Part shown: positions 36,401 to 46,719 of the stretch, one piece after another | Layout: every line of letters starts with the position of its first letter | Position numbering within the stretch: the first letter of the stretch is position 1 | Source of the DNA: Planctomycetia bacterium | GTDB lineage: Bacteria; Planctomycetota; Planctomycetia; Pirellulales; JACPPG01 | Reading direction: 5' to 3' | Assembly (NCBI GenBank): GCA_016191115.1 | Contig: JACPPG010000013.1 | Span: 79,186-143,185, forward strand | Length of the DNA stretch: 64,000 nucleotides | Program-made: the position numbers and the translations under genes | Notes under the pieces: model-generated | Told to the model about the DNA's origin: nothing | What the model saw: only the letters and a program-made list of their open reading frames with translations | Databases searched by the model: none

Positions 36401-36541
36401 GCGGCCGAGGTCGCCGAGCGATCGGTAAGCCAACTCTCGCCCATGCCGGCCAACGTGGCCGACGTCATGTCGGACGCGGAATACTACAACCTGCTCGGTT
36501 TCCTGCTCGAACAAAAGCAGAAGCCGGAGAAGGGACCGTAA
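33470..36541 (+). CDS. PVC-type heme-binding CxxCH protein (membrane-bound dehydrogenase domain, HEAT-like repeats)
   Basis: 1023 aa, exported (signal SSIAALVALISIGVAPRGTA). The N-terminal ~400 residues form a beta-propeller-like dehydrogenase domain (FVIQLVAAEPDIYKPMNLNF; GRLYVTSSREYPYPAKGDD; FGLSFDPLGNLYSADCHTKP; LGPDGALYIADFYNCIIGHY). HEAT-like helical repeats follow (~420-850). The C-terminal cytochrome c module has VCAACHQLGDAGAKIGPGLDGVG around residues 895-915. This fusion is characteristic of planctomycetes and verrucomicrobia and is thought to act in periplasmic electron transfer; the substrate is unknown. Confidence 0.93.
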   Translation: MSDRACSSIAALVALISIGVAPRGTAPAEEPELVAPTEAVSPEEEQKQFHLPPGFVIQLVAAEPDIYKPMNLNFDVRGRLYVTSSREYPYPAKGDDPKRDIVTRFDAIGTDGRATRSVKIVEGLNIPIGLLPREDSLIYYSIPNIYRAAAAADGHLDAGQVLYGTIGFRDTHGMASSFTRWIDGWVYGCHGFSNDSALSGADGQTVKMSSGNTYRFRADGSHVEQFTHGQVNPFGLSFDPLGNLYSADCHTKPLYMLLRGAWYPSFGKPHDGLGFGPEMIDHLHGSTGIGGVVYYATDHFPPDYRDTVFIGNPVTGRVNHDRLEQRGSTFKAIELADFIRCDDPWFRPVDLKLGPDGALYIADFYNCIIGHYEVPLTHPRRDRTRGRIWRVVYTGEDGRDPAPRAMPDLTTRTPEELVALLGHANLTVRVLATEALQARLAAPGAMDDLRAAVAGTAYDEASLLRRVHALWLVERSQPGGLDLATVHRLAEQPARLVRVHLIKALAERAEWPPDLFALVRAKLHDADPFVRRAAADALGRHPHADNVDPLLALWAETPAHDTHLVHTARMALRDQLLQPGTYERVAAIAAKDNVAARVAEISLGVRTAESADYLLAYLAKHEVNEDQLSDYLHDAARYAKDERFDAALKQAQACTSAVPARQRAAVLAMARAAQERGRPVPDEITAWAGRLTAQLLAGAEQARVRDGIEMARELRVGSAFEPLASLAARSSRFADLRVPAIDACVANSAEQSVPVLSGILSDAAEAMAIRQKAAGALAGMALPAAREVLIEQLRAAPEKLSLEIARGLANTRDGGEALLAEVTAGKASPRLLKDGTIEQRLGSSKVSDAHERIAQLTADLPPVDDRLRKLVNARRKGFGEATADLAAGRAVFLKVCAACHQLGDAGAKIGPGLDGVGLRGLERLLEDTLDPSRNVDQAFRATLINTTGGNAISGLLLREEGEVLVLADNQGKEIRIPAAEVAERSVSQLSPMPANVADVMSDAEYYNLLGFLLEQKQKPEKGP

Positions 36542-36652
36542 CCAGTTCAGGTTGTTGCAAGCCAGGCTGCTGAGTCGCTCCAACCGGTGGAGAATGGGCA
36601 TAGGCGAACGGCAATCGCTGTCATTGCTTGCGCGGCCGCCTATCATGAAAGC

Positions 36653-38095
36653 ATGCCATCATCGACCAACTGGGCCACCGGTGAGCCCTGGGACCGGCCG
36701 CGTCGCTGGCCCTGGCGAGTGCTTTGGGGCGGGGCCCTGCTGGTCGCCCTGCTGGCCATCATCATCGCTGTCCTGTCGTTTCGCGGGCAGGGCGAGCGTG
36801 CACGCCGGCTGGAGGAGATTCGGGCCCGCGGAGAGCCCACCAACCTCGCCGAGCTCGCCGCCTGGTACAAGGCGCCGCCGCCGGACGAGGACGCCACCAA
36901 ACTGTGGGACCAGGCTGGCCAGATCTTGGAAGTCGCGGCGGGCAAGCTGACTTCGTCCAAGTTGCCCTATTTCGGCAGCGGAGGTGTCGTTCCGCCGCCG
37001 CCGGGCCAGCCGTGGGAGGAACTCGAACTTGCTCGGCAATTCCTCGATGACCATGCCGACGCTATGCAACTTTTGCACCGGGCCGCAGATCTCGGCGGCC
37101 GGGCACGGTTTCCGGGCGTCGTGCCCACCAAGGCGATGGCGGGCGTCACCCCCGATCGCTCGGTCATGAACATGCGCATCAGCGCCCGCGCGGTGGCCCT
37201 CGAAGCCAACGCCCGTGCGCACGCCGGCGATCCACAGGGCGCTCTTGAATCGATCCGAGCAGGACTTGTGCTTTCCCAGGCCCTGGCCGACGCACCGCTG
37301 TTGGTCGCCCAACTGTTGCGCGTGGCCACGCATGGAATGATGATCTCGGAGATCAAGAGTATGGCGGGGAGCAAGGACCTGAAAGGCGACGACCTGGCGG
37401 CGCTACAGTCAACTCTTGAAAAGATCGACTTCGCCGAAGGACGCCGCCGCGCGCTGGTTGGCGAGAGGGCGTTCGCACTGACCATGTTCGATGAGTTCAA
37501 TGCCTCCATGCCGCGCCCCCTGTCCGCGGCCAAGAACCTGCTGACCCAGGGGGACGACGCCAGCTACCTGGCGATCATGTCCGACTTGATCGCGACCTGT
37601 GACAAACCATGGCCGATCACGGTTAGTGACACCGACGCACTTACCGCTAGTTGGGGAAGCCGCGTGTCGCGCCGGCACGTCATGACGAAATTGCTGCTGC
37701 CGGCCATGAAGGCCTATATGGACCCCTTCCTGCGGGCTGAGACGTCGAATCGACTGGCCCTCATCGCCGTGGCGGTAGAGCGATACCGCCGTCAAAAGGG
37801 GCATTCGCCGGCCGAGCTTGCGGCCCTCGTGCCGGAGTTCCTCAAGCAGGTGCCGGACGATCCGACAAGCGGCGAGCCATTTCGCTACGTCGTGACCGAC
37901 GAGGGCTACGCACTCTACAGTCCGACGCAGCGGTTCCCGATCGGCTCCGACCAGGCGCTCGATGCCCAGACCGGTGCGAATCCCAGCCTGCTCTTTGCGT
38001 GGCCGCCACGGCCGATCGAGCGGGCAGAGTCGCCAAACACCGCGGACGAGGACCAAGCGCCGCTGGGCGACGGCGCGCCACAAGACGAGCCGTGA
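36653..38095 (+). CDS. membrane-anchored hypothetical protein (planctomycete pilin-linked type)
   Basis: 480 aa from the ATG at 36653. One N-terminal membrane helix (VLWGGALLVALLAIIIAVLSF) is followed by a helical extracytoplasmic domain and a C-terminal block 'TSNRLALIAVAVERYRRQKG', 'HSPAELAALVPEFLKQVPDD', 'PTSGEPFRYVVTDEGYALYS'. That block recurs in planctomycete proteins related to pseudopilin processing substrates. No enzymatic motif. Convergent with the pyrophosphatase gene. Confidence 0.75.
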   Translation: MPSSTNWATGEPWDRPRRWPWRVLWGGALLVALLAIIIAVLSFRGQGERARRLEEIRARGEPTNLAELAAWYKAPPPDEDATKLWDQAGQILEVAAGKLTSSKLPYFGSGGVVPPPPGQPWEELELARQFLDDHADAMQLLHRAADLGGRARFPGVVPTKAMAGVTPDRSVMNMRISARAVALEANARAHAGDPQGALESIRAGLVLSQALADAPLLVAQLLRVATHGMMISEIKSMAGSKDLKGDDLAALQSTLEKIDFAEGRRRALVGERAFALTMFDEFNASMPRPLSAAKNLLTQGDDASYLAIMSDLIATCDKPWPITVSDTDALTASWGSRVSRRHVMTKLLLPAMKAYMDPFLRAETSNRLALIAVAVERYRRQKGHSPAELAALVPEFLKQVPDDPTSGEPFRYVVTDEGYALYSPTQRFPIGSDQALDAQTGANPSLLFAWPPRPIERAESPNTADEDQAPLGDGAPQDEP

Positions 38096-38140
38096 GCATT
38101 CAGCCGCGCGTCGCGAAGCTCGGCGTACCACCGATTGGCA

Positions 38141-40723
<2,583 letters not shown>

Positions 40724-41477
40724 GATCCCCCTCACAAAATCGATTATTCCGCGTGTTTGGTGATTCCTGAAAAAGCGTTAATCTAGACTTCCTCGTCAGA
40801 TGCACAAGGGGAGTTTGGCGTCGGCTGGTGCGGGGGACTGAGAACGAATGATCGTGGCTTGCAGCAACCACACCTTCCTGCGGTTGACTGCTGCCACGCT
40901 CTCAACACGGACGAACGATTTGAGGTGGCACGCCCTGGCTCGGGACGCTTAGTGCAGATCGTTGACGATTGAGGGGCCGCGAACCGGTGCAAAATGTGGG
41001 CCACGATCGCCGTAAACTGCGTAAAATTAACCGCTTAAGTAAGCGGAGGAGTCTAATTCAAGTCTGCCGGCTCTGTCAACCATAGCACTTGCGTCCGCGT
41101 CAAACCACGAGCCCTGCGGCACTGCAATCCCACCGGCCGCCCGCATGTCTGTTTCATGCCACGTGATTTGATTCCTTGTCAGCGGCTGACCCCCCGGTTT
41201 TCAAGACCACGGGTGCCCGCAAACTCTGCCACGGCGCGGTGATTTTGACATTACCCCTCGCCGCCAGATCGCTACCGCGCCAATGAGCCTTCGGCGGCGC
41301 TGTTTTAGGCGGTCTGTAGTGGTTAAGCGTCTCATGCCTGAAGCGTTACAACGCGTCTTTCCGATCTAGGTTCCATAGCCCGAAGGGGGCGCCCGCGAGC
41401 GATCGCGCCCCCGTCCGTATCGCTCGTCCCCTCCTGAATCCGCACGACCCACCTTCTGACCCACGATCGACACGCCC
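40724..41477. other. largest gene-free stretch (754 bp) between hppA and htrA
   Basis: No protein-coding frame recognised. It holds a small hairpin CCGCTTA-AG-TAAGCGG (about 41030-41045), a tRNA-Ser-like relic on the minus strand (41158-41235) and AT-richer patches near 41000 that could carry the divergent promoters. Confidence 0.55.
41158..41235 (-). pseudogene. tRNA-Ser(UGA)-like relic
   Basis: Read on the minus strand, the 78 nt carry GTGGCAGAG, then GGCACC, then GGTCTTGAAAACC, the exact anticodon loop CTTGAAA (UGA) of tRNA-Ser. A variable-arm hairpin GTCAG-CCG-CTGAC follows, as expected for a class II tRNA. The ends can pair weakly as an acceptor stem (GCCGTG / ACGTGGC with wobbles), but the T-arm is absent. 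It is therefore not a functional tRNA; a relic or integration scar is possible. Confidence 0.4.
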
Positions 41478-42842
41478 ATGCGTCCTCGACCCACGGAACC
41501 GGGACCTCGCCTCCGCTTGCTTTCCGTGGGTATGGCCGCCGCGTTTGTAGCCGGATCGGCGGCCCTCGCCACGGCCGCGGTCAGCGAGCAGCGCCGCAGC
41601 GCGATTGTCTCGGCTGTCGAACGAGCGCGAGGCGCGATTGTCAATATTCACGGCGAAAAGACGCTCCCCGTCGACGAGCAGCACCAAGGCCCCACCGAGC
41701 AGATTCGCCGCGTCAACGGCATGGGGACCGGCGTGATCATCGACGAGCGGGGCTATATCGTCACCAATCACCACGTCGTCGAAGGCGTCCCCAAGATCAA
41801 CGTCACTCTGGCCGACGACACAAACTGCATCGCCCGGCTGGTCTCCTTTGACGTCACGACGGATCTGGCGGTGATCAAGATCGATGCCGGGCACGACCTG
41901 CCGGTCATCCCCGTCGGCACTTCCAGCGACCTGATGCTGGGCGAGACCGTGATCGCCGTGGGCAATGCCTACGGCTACTCGCACACGGTCACACGCGGCA
42001 TCATCAGCGCGCTACATCGCTCGGTGCAGGTCAGCGAGCTGCAAGGCTACGATGACCTGATTCAAACCGACGCGGCGATCAATCCCGGCAACTCCGGCGG
42101 GCCGCTGCTAAACGTCGACGGAGAGATGATCGGCGTCAACGTGGCGGTGCGGGCCGGCGCCCAGTTGATCGGCTTCGCCATCCCCGTCGACAAGGTGATG
42201 GGAATCGCCACCGACTTGTTGAGCACGCGGCGCCTGAAGAACACCTGGCACGGCGTCGTCGCCAAGCCGCAATCGGGCCGCACCGGCCCGGGGCTCCTGG
42301 TCGCCGGAATCGACGAATCGAGCCCCGCCGCCACCGTCGGCCTGCGTTCCGGAGACGTGATCAAGGCGGTGGGCAAGCAGCCGGTGGCGCGGCCGCTGGA
42401 CTTCGAGCGGGCGCTTTTGGAACGCAAAGTGGGCGAAGAGGTGCAGCTCTCGGTTCAGCGCGACGACAAGCCCTTGACGTTGAACCTTGTGCTGGGATCG
42501 GCCCCGGAACGGCAGAAGCCGGCCGACACCGCCTGGGATTTGGTGGGACTGAAACTGGAGCCCATGCCGGAGCGAGAATTCAACGCGCTGGGCACGCGAT
42601 TCCATGGCGGCTTGGCCGTCACGGCCGTCCGGCCCGACAGTCCCGCGGCGCGGCAAGGCATCCACCGCGGCGACGTGCTCGTGGGAATGCACGTCTGGGA
42701 GACGGTTTCGCTGGACAACGTCGGGTACGTGCTGAGCCGTCCCGACTTCTACCAAAAGCTCAACCCCGTCAAGTTCTACGTCGTGCGCGGAGGCGAAACG
42801 CTGCACGGGCACTTGTTGGTCGCCCGCCGGCGGACCGACTGA
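41478..42842 (+). CDS. HtrA/DegP-type serine protease with two PDZ domains
   Basis: 454 aa. A signal/anchor segment (LLSVGMAAAFVAGSAALATA) is followed by a trypsin-like domain with an intact triad: His in IVTNHHVVEGVPK, Asp in TTDLAVIKIDAGH, Ser in AAINPGNSGGPLLNV. Two PDZ domains follow (VAGIDESSPAATVGLRSGDV; VTAVRPDSPAARQGIHRGDV). Periplasmic quality-control protease/chaperone. It lies upstream of thiL, separated by a 164-bp repeat-rich gap. Confidence 0.94.
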   Translation: MRPRPTEPGPRLRLLSVGMAAAFVAGSAALATAAVSEQRRSAIVSAVERARGAIVNIHGEKTLPVDEQHQGPTEQIRRVNGMGTGVIIDERGYIVTNHHVVEGVPKINVTLADDTNCIARLVSFDVTTDLAVIKIDAGHDLPVIPVGTSSDLMLGETVIAVGNAYGYSHTVTRGIISALHRSVQVSELQGYDDLIQTDAAINPGNSGGPLLNVDGEMIGVNVAVRAGAQLIGFAIPVDKVMGIATDLLSTRRLKNTWHGVVAKPQSGRTGPGLLVAGIDESSPAATVGLRSGDVIKAVGKQPVARPLDFERALLERKVGEEVQLSVQRDDKPLTLNLVLGSAPERQKPADTAWDLVGLKLEPMPEREFNALGTRFHGGLAVTAVRPDSPAARQGIHRGDVLVGMHVWETVSLDNVGYVLSRPDFYQKLNPVKFYVVRGGETLHGHLLVARRRTD

Positions 42843-43006
42843 GCGGGGGTGCGGGCATCTTGCCCGGCTGCTGTGTCGGGGGGCGGGCATCTTGCCCGCC
42901 TTCTTCCAATGATGAATGATGAATGCGGAATGATGCACAAGGGGCAGGCGGCAGAGTCCGCTTGAAGCGGACCGGCGCCGTGCCGCTCAACCGTCCTCTC
43001 CGCCGC
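42843..43006. repeat. repeat cluster between htrA and thiL
   Basis: Contains a hairpin GGCGGGCATCTTGCCCGCC (42882-42900), a related GCGGGCATCTTGCCCGGC just upstream, and AATGATGAATGCGGAATGATG (42915-42935), the inverse of the repeat at 32406-32428. Confidence 0.6.
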
Positions 43007-43924
43007 ATGGAATCCGAATTCATCTCCTGGCTCCGCGAGCGCCTGCCGTCGCACCGGCGGCTGGAGCTGGGCATCGGCGACGATGCGGCGCTCGTCCGGC
43101 TTGGCGAGCGGCAGGGCACCCTGGTGACCGTCGACGTCCTGACCGACGGCGTCGATTTTCGCCTGGCACAAGTCGATCCGCGCCGCGTCGGCCGCAAGGC
43201 GCTCGCCGTCAGCCTCAGCGACATCGCGGCGATGGCCGGCCGGCCGTTGGCGGCGGTTCTGGGGGCCGTCCTGCCACGCGAAAGCGGATTATGCCTGGCA
43301 AAGGAAATCTGCGAAGGCATGATCCCGCTCGCCGAGCGCTACGACGTCGCCCTGGCCGGCGGGGACACCAACACGTGGGACGGTCCTCTCGTGCTCAGCG
43401 TAACTGTCCTTGGGGAACCGACCGAGCGCGGCCCGCTCCGCCGTGACGGCGCCCGCCCCGGCGACGCGATCCTGGTGACCGGCAACTTCGGCGGCAGCAT
43501 CCTGGGGCACCACCTGGATTTTTGGCCGCGCCTCGACGAGGCGCTCGCGCTCCACAAACGGTACGAACTGCACGCTGGCATTGACGTTAGCGACGGGCTC
43601 TCGCTCGACCTGTCGCGCATCGCCGCGGCCAGCGGGTGCGGCGCGGTCGTCGACGTCCACGCCGTGCCCATCGCCGAGGCGGCGCGCCAGCTTGCTCGGC
43701 AAAGCGGTGGTCGCCTGACGGCACTCGACCACGCGCTTGCGGACGGCGAGGATTTCGAGCTGATCCTGGCGGTACCCCCGGCCGCGGCAGAGCAAATGCT
43801 TGCCGACCAGCCGGTCGACGTCCCGCTGACGATGATCGGCCAATTCACGAGCGAGCCCGGACTGTGGCAGAAGGACAGCTCCGGGCGAAAGCTTCCGCTG
43901 CCGGCCCGCGGTTACGAGCACTAG
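43007..43924 (+). CDS. thiL: thiamine-monophosphate kinase ThiL
   Basis: 305 aa from the ATG at 43007, giving the canonical N-terminus MESEFISWLRERLP; the open frame to 42923 passes through repeat DNA. Phosphorylates thiamine phosphate to thiamine diphosphate. PurM-like AIRS fold: the metal/ATP motif LELGIGDDAALV, DVLTDGVDFR, KALAVSLSDIAAMAGRP, YDVALAGGDTN, and the C-terminal HAGIDVSDGLSLDLSRIA and HALADGEDFELI. No other thiamine genes are in the window. A deleted group II intron has inserted 16 bp after the stop codon. Confidence 0.95.
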   Translation: MESEFISWLRERLPSHRRLELGIGDDAALVRLGERQGTLVTVDVLTDGVDFRLAQVDPRRVGRKALAVSLSDIAAMAGRPLAAVLGAVLPRESGLCLAKEICEGMIPLAERYDVALAGGDTNTWDGPLVLSVTVLGEPTERGPLRRDGARPGDAILVTGNFGGSILGHHLDFWPRLDEALALHKRYELHAGIDVSDGLSLDLSRIAAASGCGAVVDVHAVPIAEAARQLARQSGGRLTALDHALADGEDFELILAVPPAAAEQMLADQPVDVPLTMIGQFTSEPGLWQKDSSGRKLPLPARGYEH

Positions 43925-43939
43925 CTAGCTGAACGGCAA

Positions 43940-44677
43940 GTGCGGCGTCGTGAGGCGTTGTGCGGAGGAAGCCGTAGGCAAAGCTTCGGCCTGAGGAACA
44001 CGAAGCGCATAGGAGGCGTCTGACCGAGGGCGAGAGGGCCGCGAGACGCGAAGCCCAATGTCATCCGGATCGGTCAGCCGTAGATGCGACAGGCGCGCGG
44101 CGAAGGTCACGTGTCTTACTCTGGGAGATCTGCCGAACTGCCTTCGGGCTAGCGGCGTCGTGAGACGCAGCGATGGAACGGCAGAAGTCAGCCGAGGCCG
44201 TAGTAGCTCACTGCATCCGTCGAGCACCCGACCTACTGGCGAGCGAAGGGCCGAACACGAGGAAGTGGACCGGCACGGAAGGTTCGATGTCTCGACGAGA
44301 CGCAGGACAACGGGCTGAGAGGCCCGGGCCAACTCGACACGCAAGCGGCGGAACCGCCCAGGGGTCGTGCATGGAGCGTCAGGCGGACACGGCACCCGAC
44401 GAGCATGCCGGGACCGACACGACGCGTTTGTTGGAGCAGGTGGTGCAACGCAGGAACCTGCTTGTGGCCTACGAGCGGGTGGTGCGAAATGGCGGCGCTC
44501 CAGGCATCGACGGGATGACCGTCGAGGAACTGGGCGACTACTGCCACGAGCACTGGCCGCGCGTTCGGGAAGCGCGCGGAAGGCACGCCGCAGGGCGGTC
44601 CGCTATCTCCCATGCTGTCCCGTACGTACGCTGGCGTGGGAGAAAAGGGGGCGGCAACGCCCCCCCTCCTACCCGAT
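43940..44677 (+). mobile_element. group II intron with a large internal deletion (non-functional)
   Basis: The 5' end GTGCGGCG at 43940 matches the group II GUGYG consensus. Structured domain I-type sequence follows, including the characteristic AGTCAGCCGAGGCCGTAGTAG segment and GAAGGGCCGAAC. The 3' end retains a domain VI-like hairpin (GGGGGCG-GCAA-CGCCCCC) with CCTACCCGAT, ending near 44677 in AT. Domain V keeps only one strand (CGTACG) and domain IV has lost most of the reverse-transcriptase ORF. It lies between thiL and the VWA gene. Confidence 0.8.
44371..44620 (+). pseudogene. truncated group II intron reverse transcriptase/maturase (ltrA relic)
   Basis: Translating from 44371 gives the start of a maturase: LLEQVVQRRNLLVAYERVVR, NGGAPGIDGMTVEELGDYCH, EHWPRVRE (RT domain 0). 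The sequence then jumps, in another frame, to the RT block GTPQGGPLSPML near 44583-44620. About 150 residues between these blocks, including the earlier RT motifs, are missing. No activity is possible. Confidence 0.82.
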
Positions 44678-44790
44678 CGATGTCGGTTCGCACGCGGCCG
44701 TCCGGCTGTCTGCCTCCCAAACAGTGCTTGCCGGCTTGGTCGCGCTCAACAACAATTGAGCCGGGAAGTCATTGGGAACGCGAGGCACTC

Positions 44791-46491
44791 ATGTCGCAAC
44801 CGCGCCCGCTTGGCGGCGTCATTCATACGTACCAGAAGTACGATCCGAAGGCCTTTCCCAGCCCCACCCGGCCGCCGCCCGATCTGGTTAGCGGGGCTTT
44901 CGAGCACCTCTTGATGTACGGCAGCATGCGCGAGCTGACCGACGAGGAGCTGGCCCGCGCCGTGCGGATCGATCCCAGCCAGATCGCCGGGCTGGGGCCA
45001 AGCCTCGAGGCCTTGCGCGAAATGCTGCTGGAGCGGAAGCGCAAGATTTTGGAAAAGCACGAGACGAAGCGCGTTCGACAGGAAGCGGCGGAGCGTTACC
45101 GCGAGAAGGGGGAGCAGATGCGGCCTCCCAAGCCGCTCCGCAAGCCATTCGCCCGTGCGTTCGAAGAGGAGCAGTTGCGCGAGCTGGAGCAGCTTTGGTA
45201 CGCGGCCGGCGGCGAGCGATCGGACTTCGCGCACGAACTTTTGCGGCTGGCCGAACGGCTGGGGGACAAATACCAGGTCGACGAGCTGGCGGCCAAGTAC
45301 GAGTTCACCGGCCGCGATCCGATGACCATCCCGCAGGCGCTAGCGATCAAGGAGGAGCTGGAGAAGATCGACGAGCTCTTGAAACAGCTCGAAGAGGCGG
45401 CCCGCACCGCGCAAATCGGCGTCATCGACATGGAGGAGCTGGCCGAGTTCGCCGATCCGGGCGATATCGAGCAACTGAACAAGGTCCACCAGCAAATCCA
45501 GGACTATTTGCGCGAGATAGCCGAGCAGCAGGGCCTCGAGCGTTCCCGGCACGGCTACAGGCTGACGCCCAAGGCATACCGGCTGTTCCAGGGCAAGCTC
45601 TTGGAGCGGATCTTCAGCGAGCTACAGCCTTCGCGGACCGGGCGGCACCAGGGCCCGGTGATCGGCGAAGGGGCGGTCGAGCTACAGCACACCAAGCCGT
45701 ACGAGTTCGGCGATTCGGTGACGCAGATGGACATCCCGGCCTCGCTCACCAACGCCATGATCCGCGGCGGCCCCGGCTTGCCGATCCGCATGAAGGCCGA
45801 CGACATCGAGATCCACCGCACGCGCAACACGCCCAAGTGCGCCACGGTCGTCTTGATGGACATGAGCGGGTCGATGCGCTACGGCGGGCTATACATCAAC
45901 GTGAAGCGGATGGGCCTGGCGCTGGATGGCCTGATCCGCCGCGAGTTTCCGGGCGACTTTTTGCAGTTCGTCGAGATGCACACGTTTGCCAAGCCGCGGC
46001 ACACGAGCGAGATCGCCGCGCTACTCCCCAAGCGGGTGACGATTTTCGAGTCGTGGGTCCGCTACCGCGTGGACATGAGCCGCGAGGACATCAGCGAACT
46101 CCAGGTGCCTCAGCATTTCACGAATATTCAGCACGCGCTCGCGCTCGCGCGAAAGTACCTGGCGCTGCAGGCGACGCCCAACCGCCAGGTAATCCTGATC
46201 ACCGATGGGCTGCCGACCGCGCACTTCGAGGGGGAGCAGCTCTACCTGCTCTATCCTCCCGACGAGCGGACCGAGCGGGCGACGATGCGCGAGGGGCAGC
46301 TTTGCCGGCGCGAGGGGATCACCATCAATATCTTCCTCCTGTCGAGCTGGATGCAATCGCGCGAGGACGTGCAGTTCGCCTACCGGCTGGCCGAATCGAC
46401 CAAGGGGCGGGTGTTCTTCACCGCCGGCCGCGACCTGGACCGGTACGTCGTGTGGGATTACGTCAATCGCCGCCGGCAGATTCTGGCGTAG
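44791..46491 (+). CDS. VWA domain-containing protein (CoxE-like)
   Basis: 566 aa from the ATG at 44791 (GAGG upstream). The open frame continues back to 44173 only because the intron remnant happens to be in phase; that part is not native. The N-terminal half is helical with coiled-coil stretches (LEALREMLLERKRKILEKHE; LAIKEELEKIDELLKQLEEA). The C-terminal von Willebrand A domain has the metal-ion adhesion site DMSGSMRYGG and a later VILITDGLPT. Such proteins usually act with a MoxR AAA+ ATPase; none is in the window. Cytoplasmic. Confidence 0.88.
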   Translation: MSQPRPLGGVIHTYQKYDPKAFPSPTRPPPDLVSGAFEHLLMYGSMRELTDEELARAVRIDPSQIAGLGPSLEALREMLLERKRKILEKHETKRVRQEAAERYREKGEQMRPPKPLRKPFARAFEEEQLRELEQLWYAAGGERSDFAHELLRLAERLGDKYQVDELAAKYEFTGRDPMTIPQALAIKEELEKIDELLKQLEEAARTAQIGVIDMEELAEFADPGDIEQLNKVHQQIQDYLREIAEQQGLERSRHGYRLTPKAYRLFQGKLLERIFSELQPSRTGRHQGPVIGEGAVELQHTKPYEFGDSVTQMDIPASLTNAMIRGGPGLPIRMKADDIEIHRTRNTPKCATVVLMDMSGSMRYGGLYINVKRMGLALDGLIRREFPGDFLQFVEMHTFAKPRHTSEIAALLPKRVTIFESWVRYRVDMSREDISELQVPQHFTNIQHALALARKYLALQATPNRQVILITDGLPTAHFEGEQLYLLYPPDERTERATMREGQLCRREGITINIFLLSSWMQSREDVQFAYRLAESTKGRVFFTAGRDLDRYVVWDYVNRRRQILA

Positions 46492-46515
46492 AGCTGCAAG
46501 CGCGAACGGACCCTT

Positions 46516-46588
46516 CGGGAGGGCGAGGCTCCTGCCGAGCCGGCGCTAACGCCGGACAAAGCGGCTCGGCGGGAGCCTCGCTCTCCCG
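46516..46588. repeat. long nested inverted repeat after the VWA gene
   Basis: 27-bp arms (46516-46542 and 46562-46588, 25 of 27 complementary, built on GGGAGGGCGAGGCTCCTGCC) enclose a smaller hairpin CCGGCG-CTAA-CGCCGG. It probably terminates or protects the VWA transcript; the type is dispersed in planctomycetes. Confidence 0.8.
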
Positions 46589-46719
46589 CCCCCAATCGCT
46601 GCCTTCCCTCGCGGGCGGTTTTTCTGCTCGCAGCGCGCCAAAATCCCGCTAGAATTGCCTGGGAGCGGCGCGCCGCCGGGCGGGTTCTTCGTCCGGCCTC
46701 TTTCTAGGCGGAGCGAGCG

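Noticed and set aside
41158..41235. Intact tRNA-Ser gene on the minus strand
   Set aside because: The anticodon loop and variable arm fit, but no T-arm (GGTTCRA-type) is present and the acceptor stem is weak, so only a relic is claimed.
41218..41235. Selenocysteine tRNA on the plus strand (TTTCAAG loop, UCA)
   Set aside because: The apparent UCA loop is just the complement of the tRNA-Ser-like loop, and no 8-bp acceptor stem or T-arm can be formed.
44173..46491. Single 772-aa protein joining a reverse transcriptase N-terminus to a VWA protein
   Set aside because: The junction lies in the 3' end of a deleted group II intron; the RT part is incomplete and the VWA gene has its own start with RBS at 44791.
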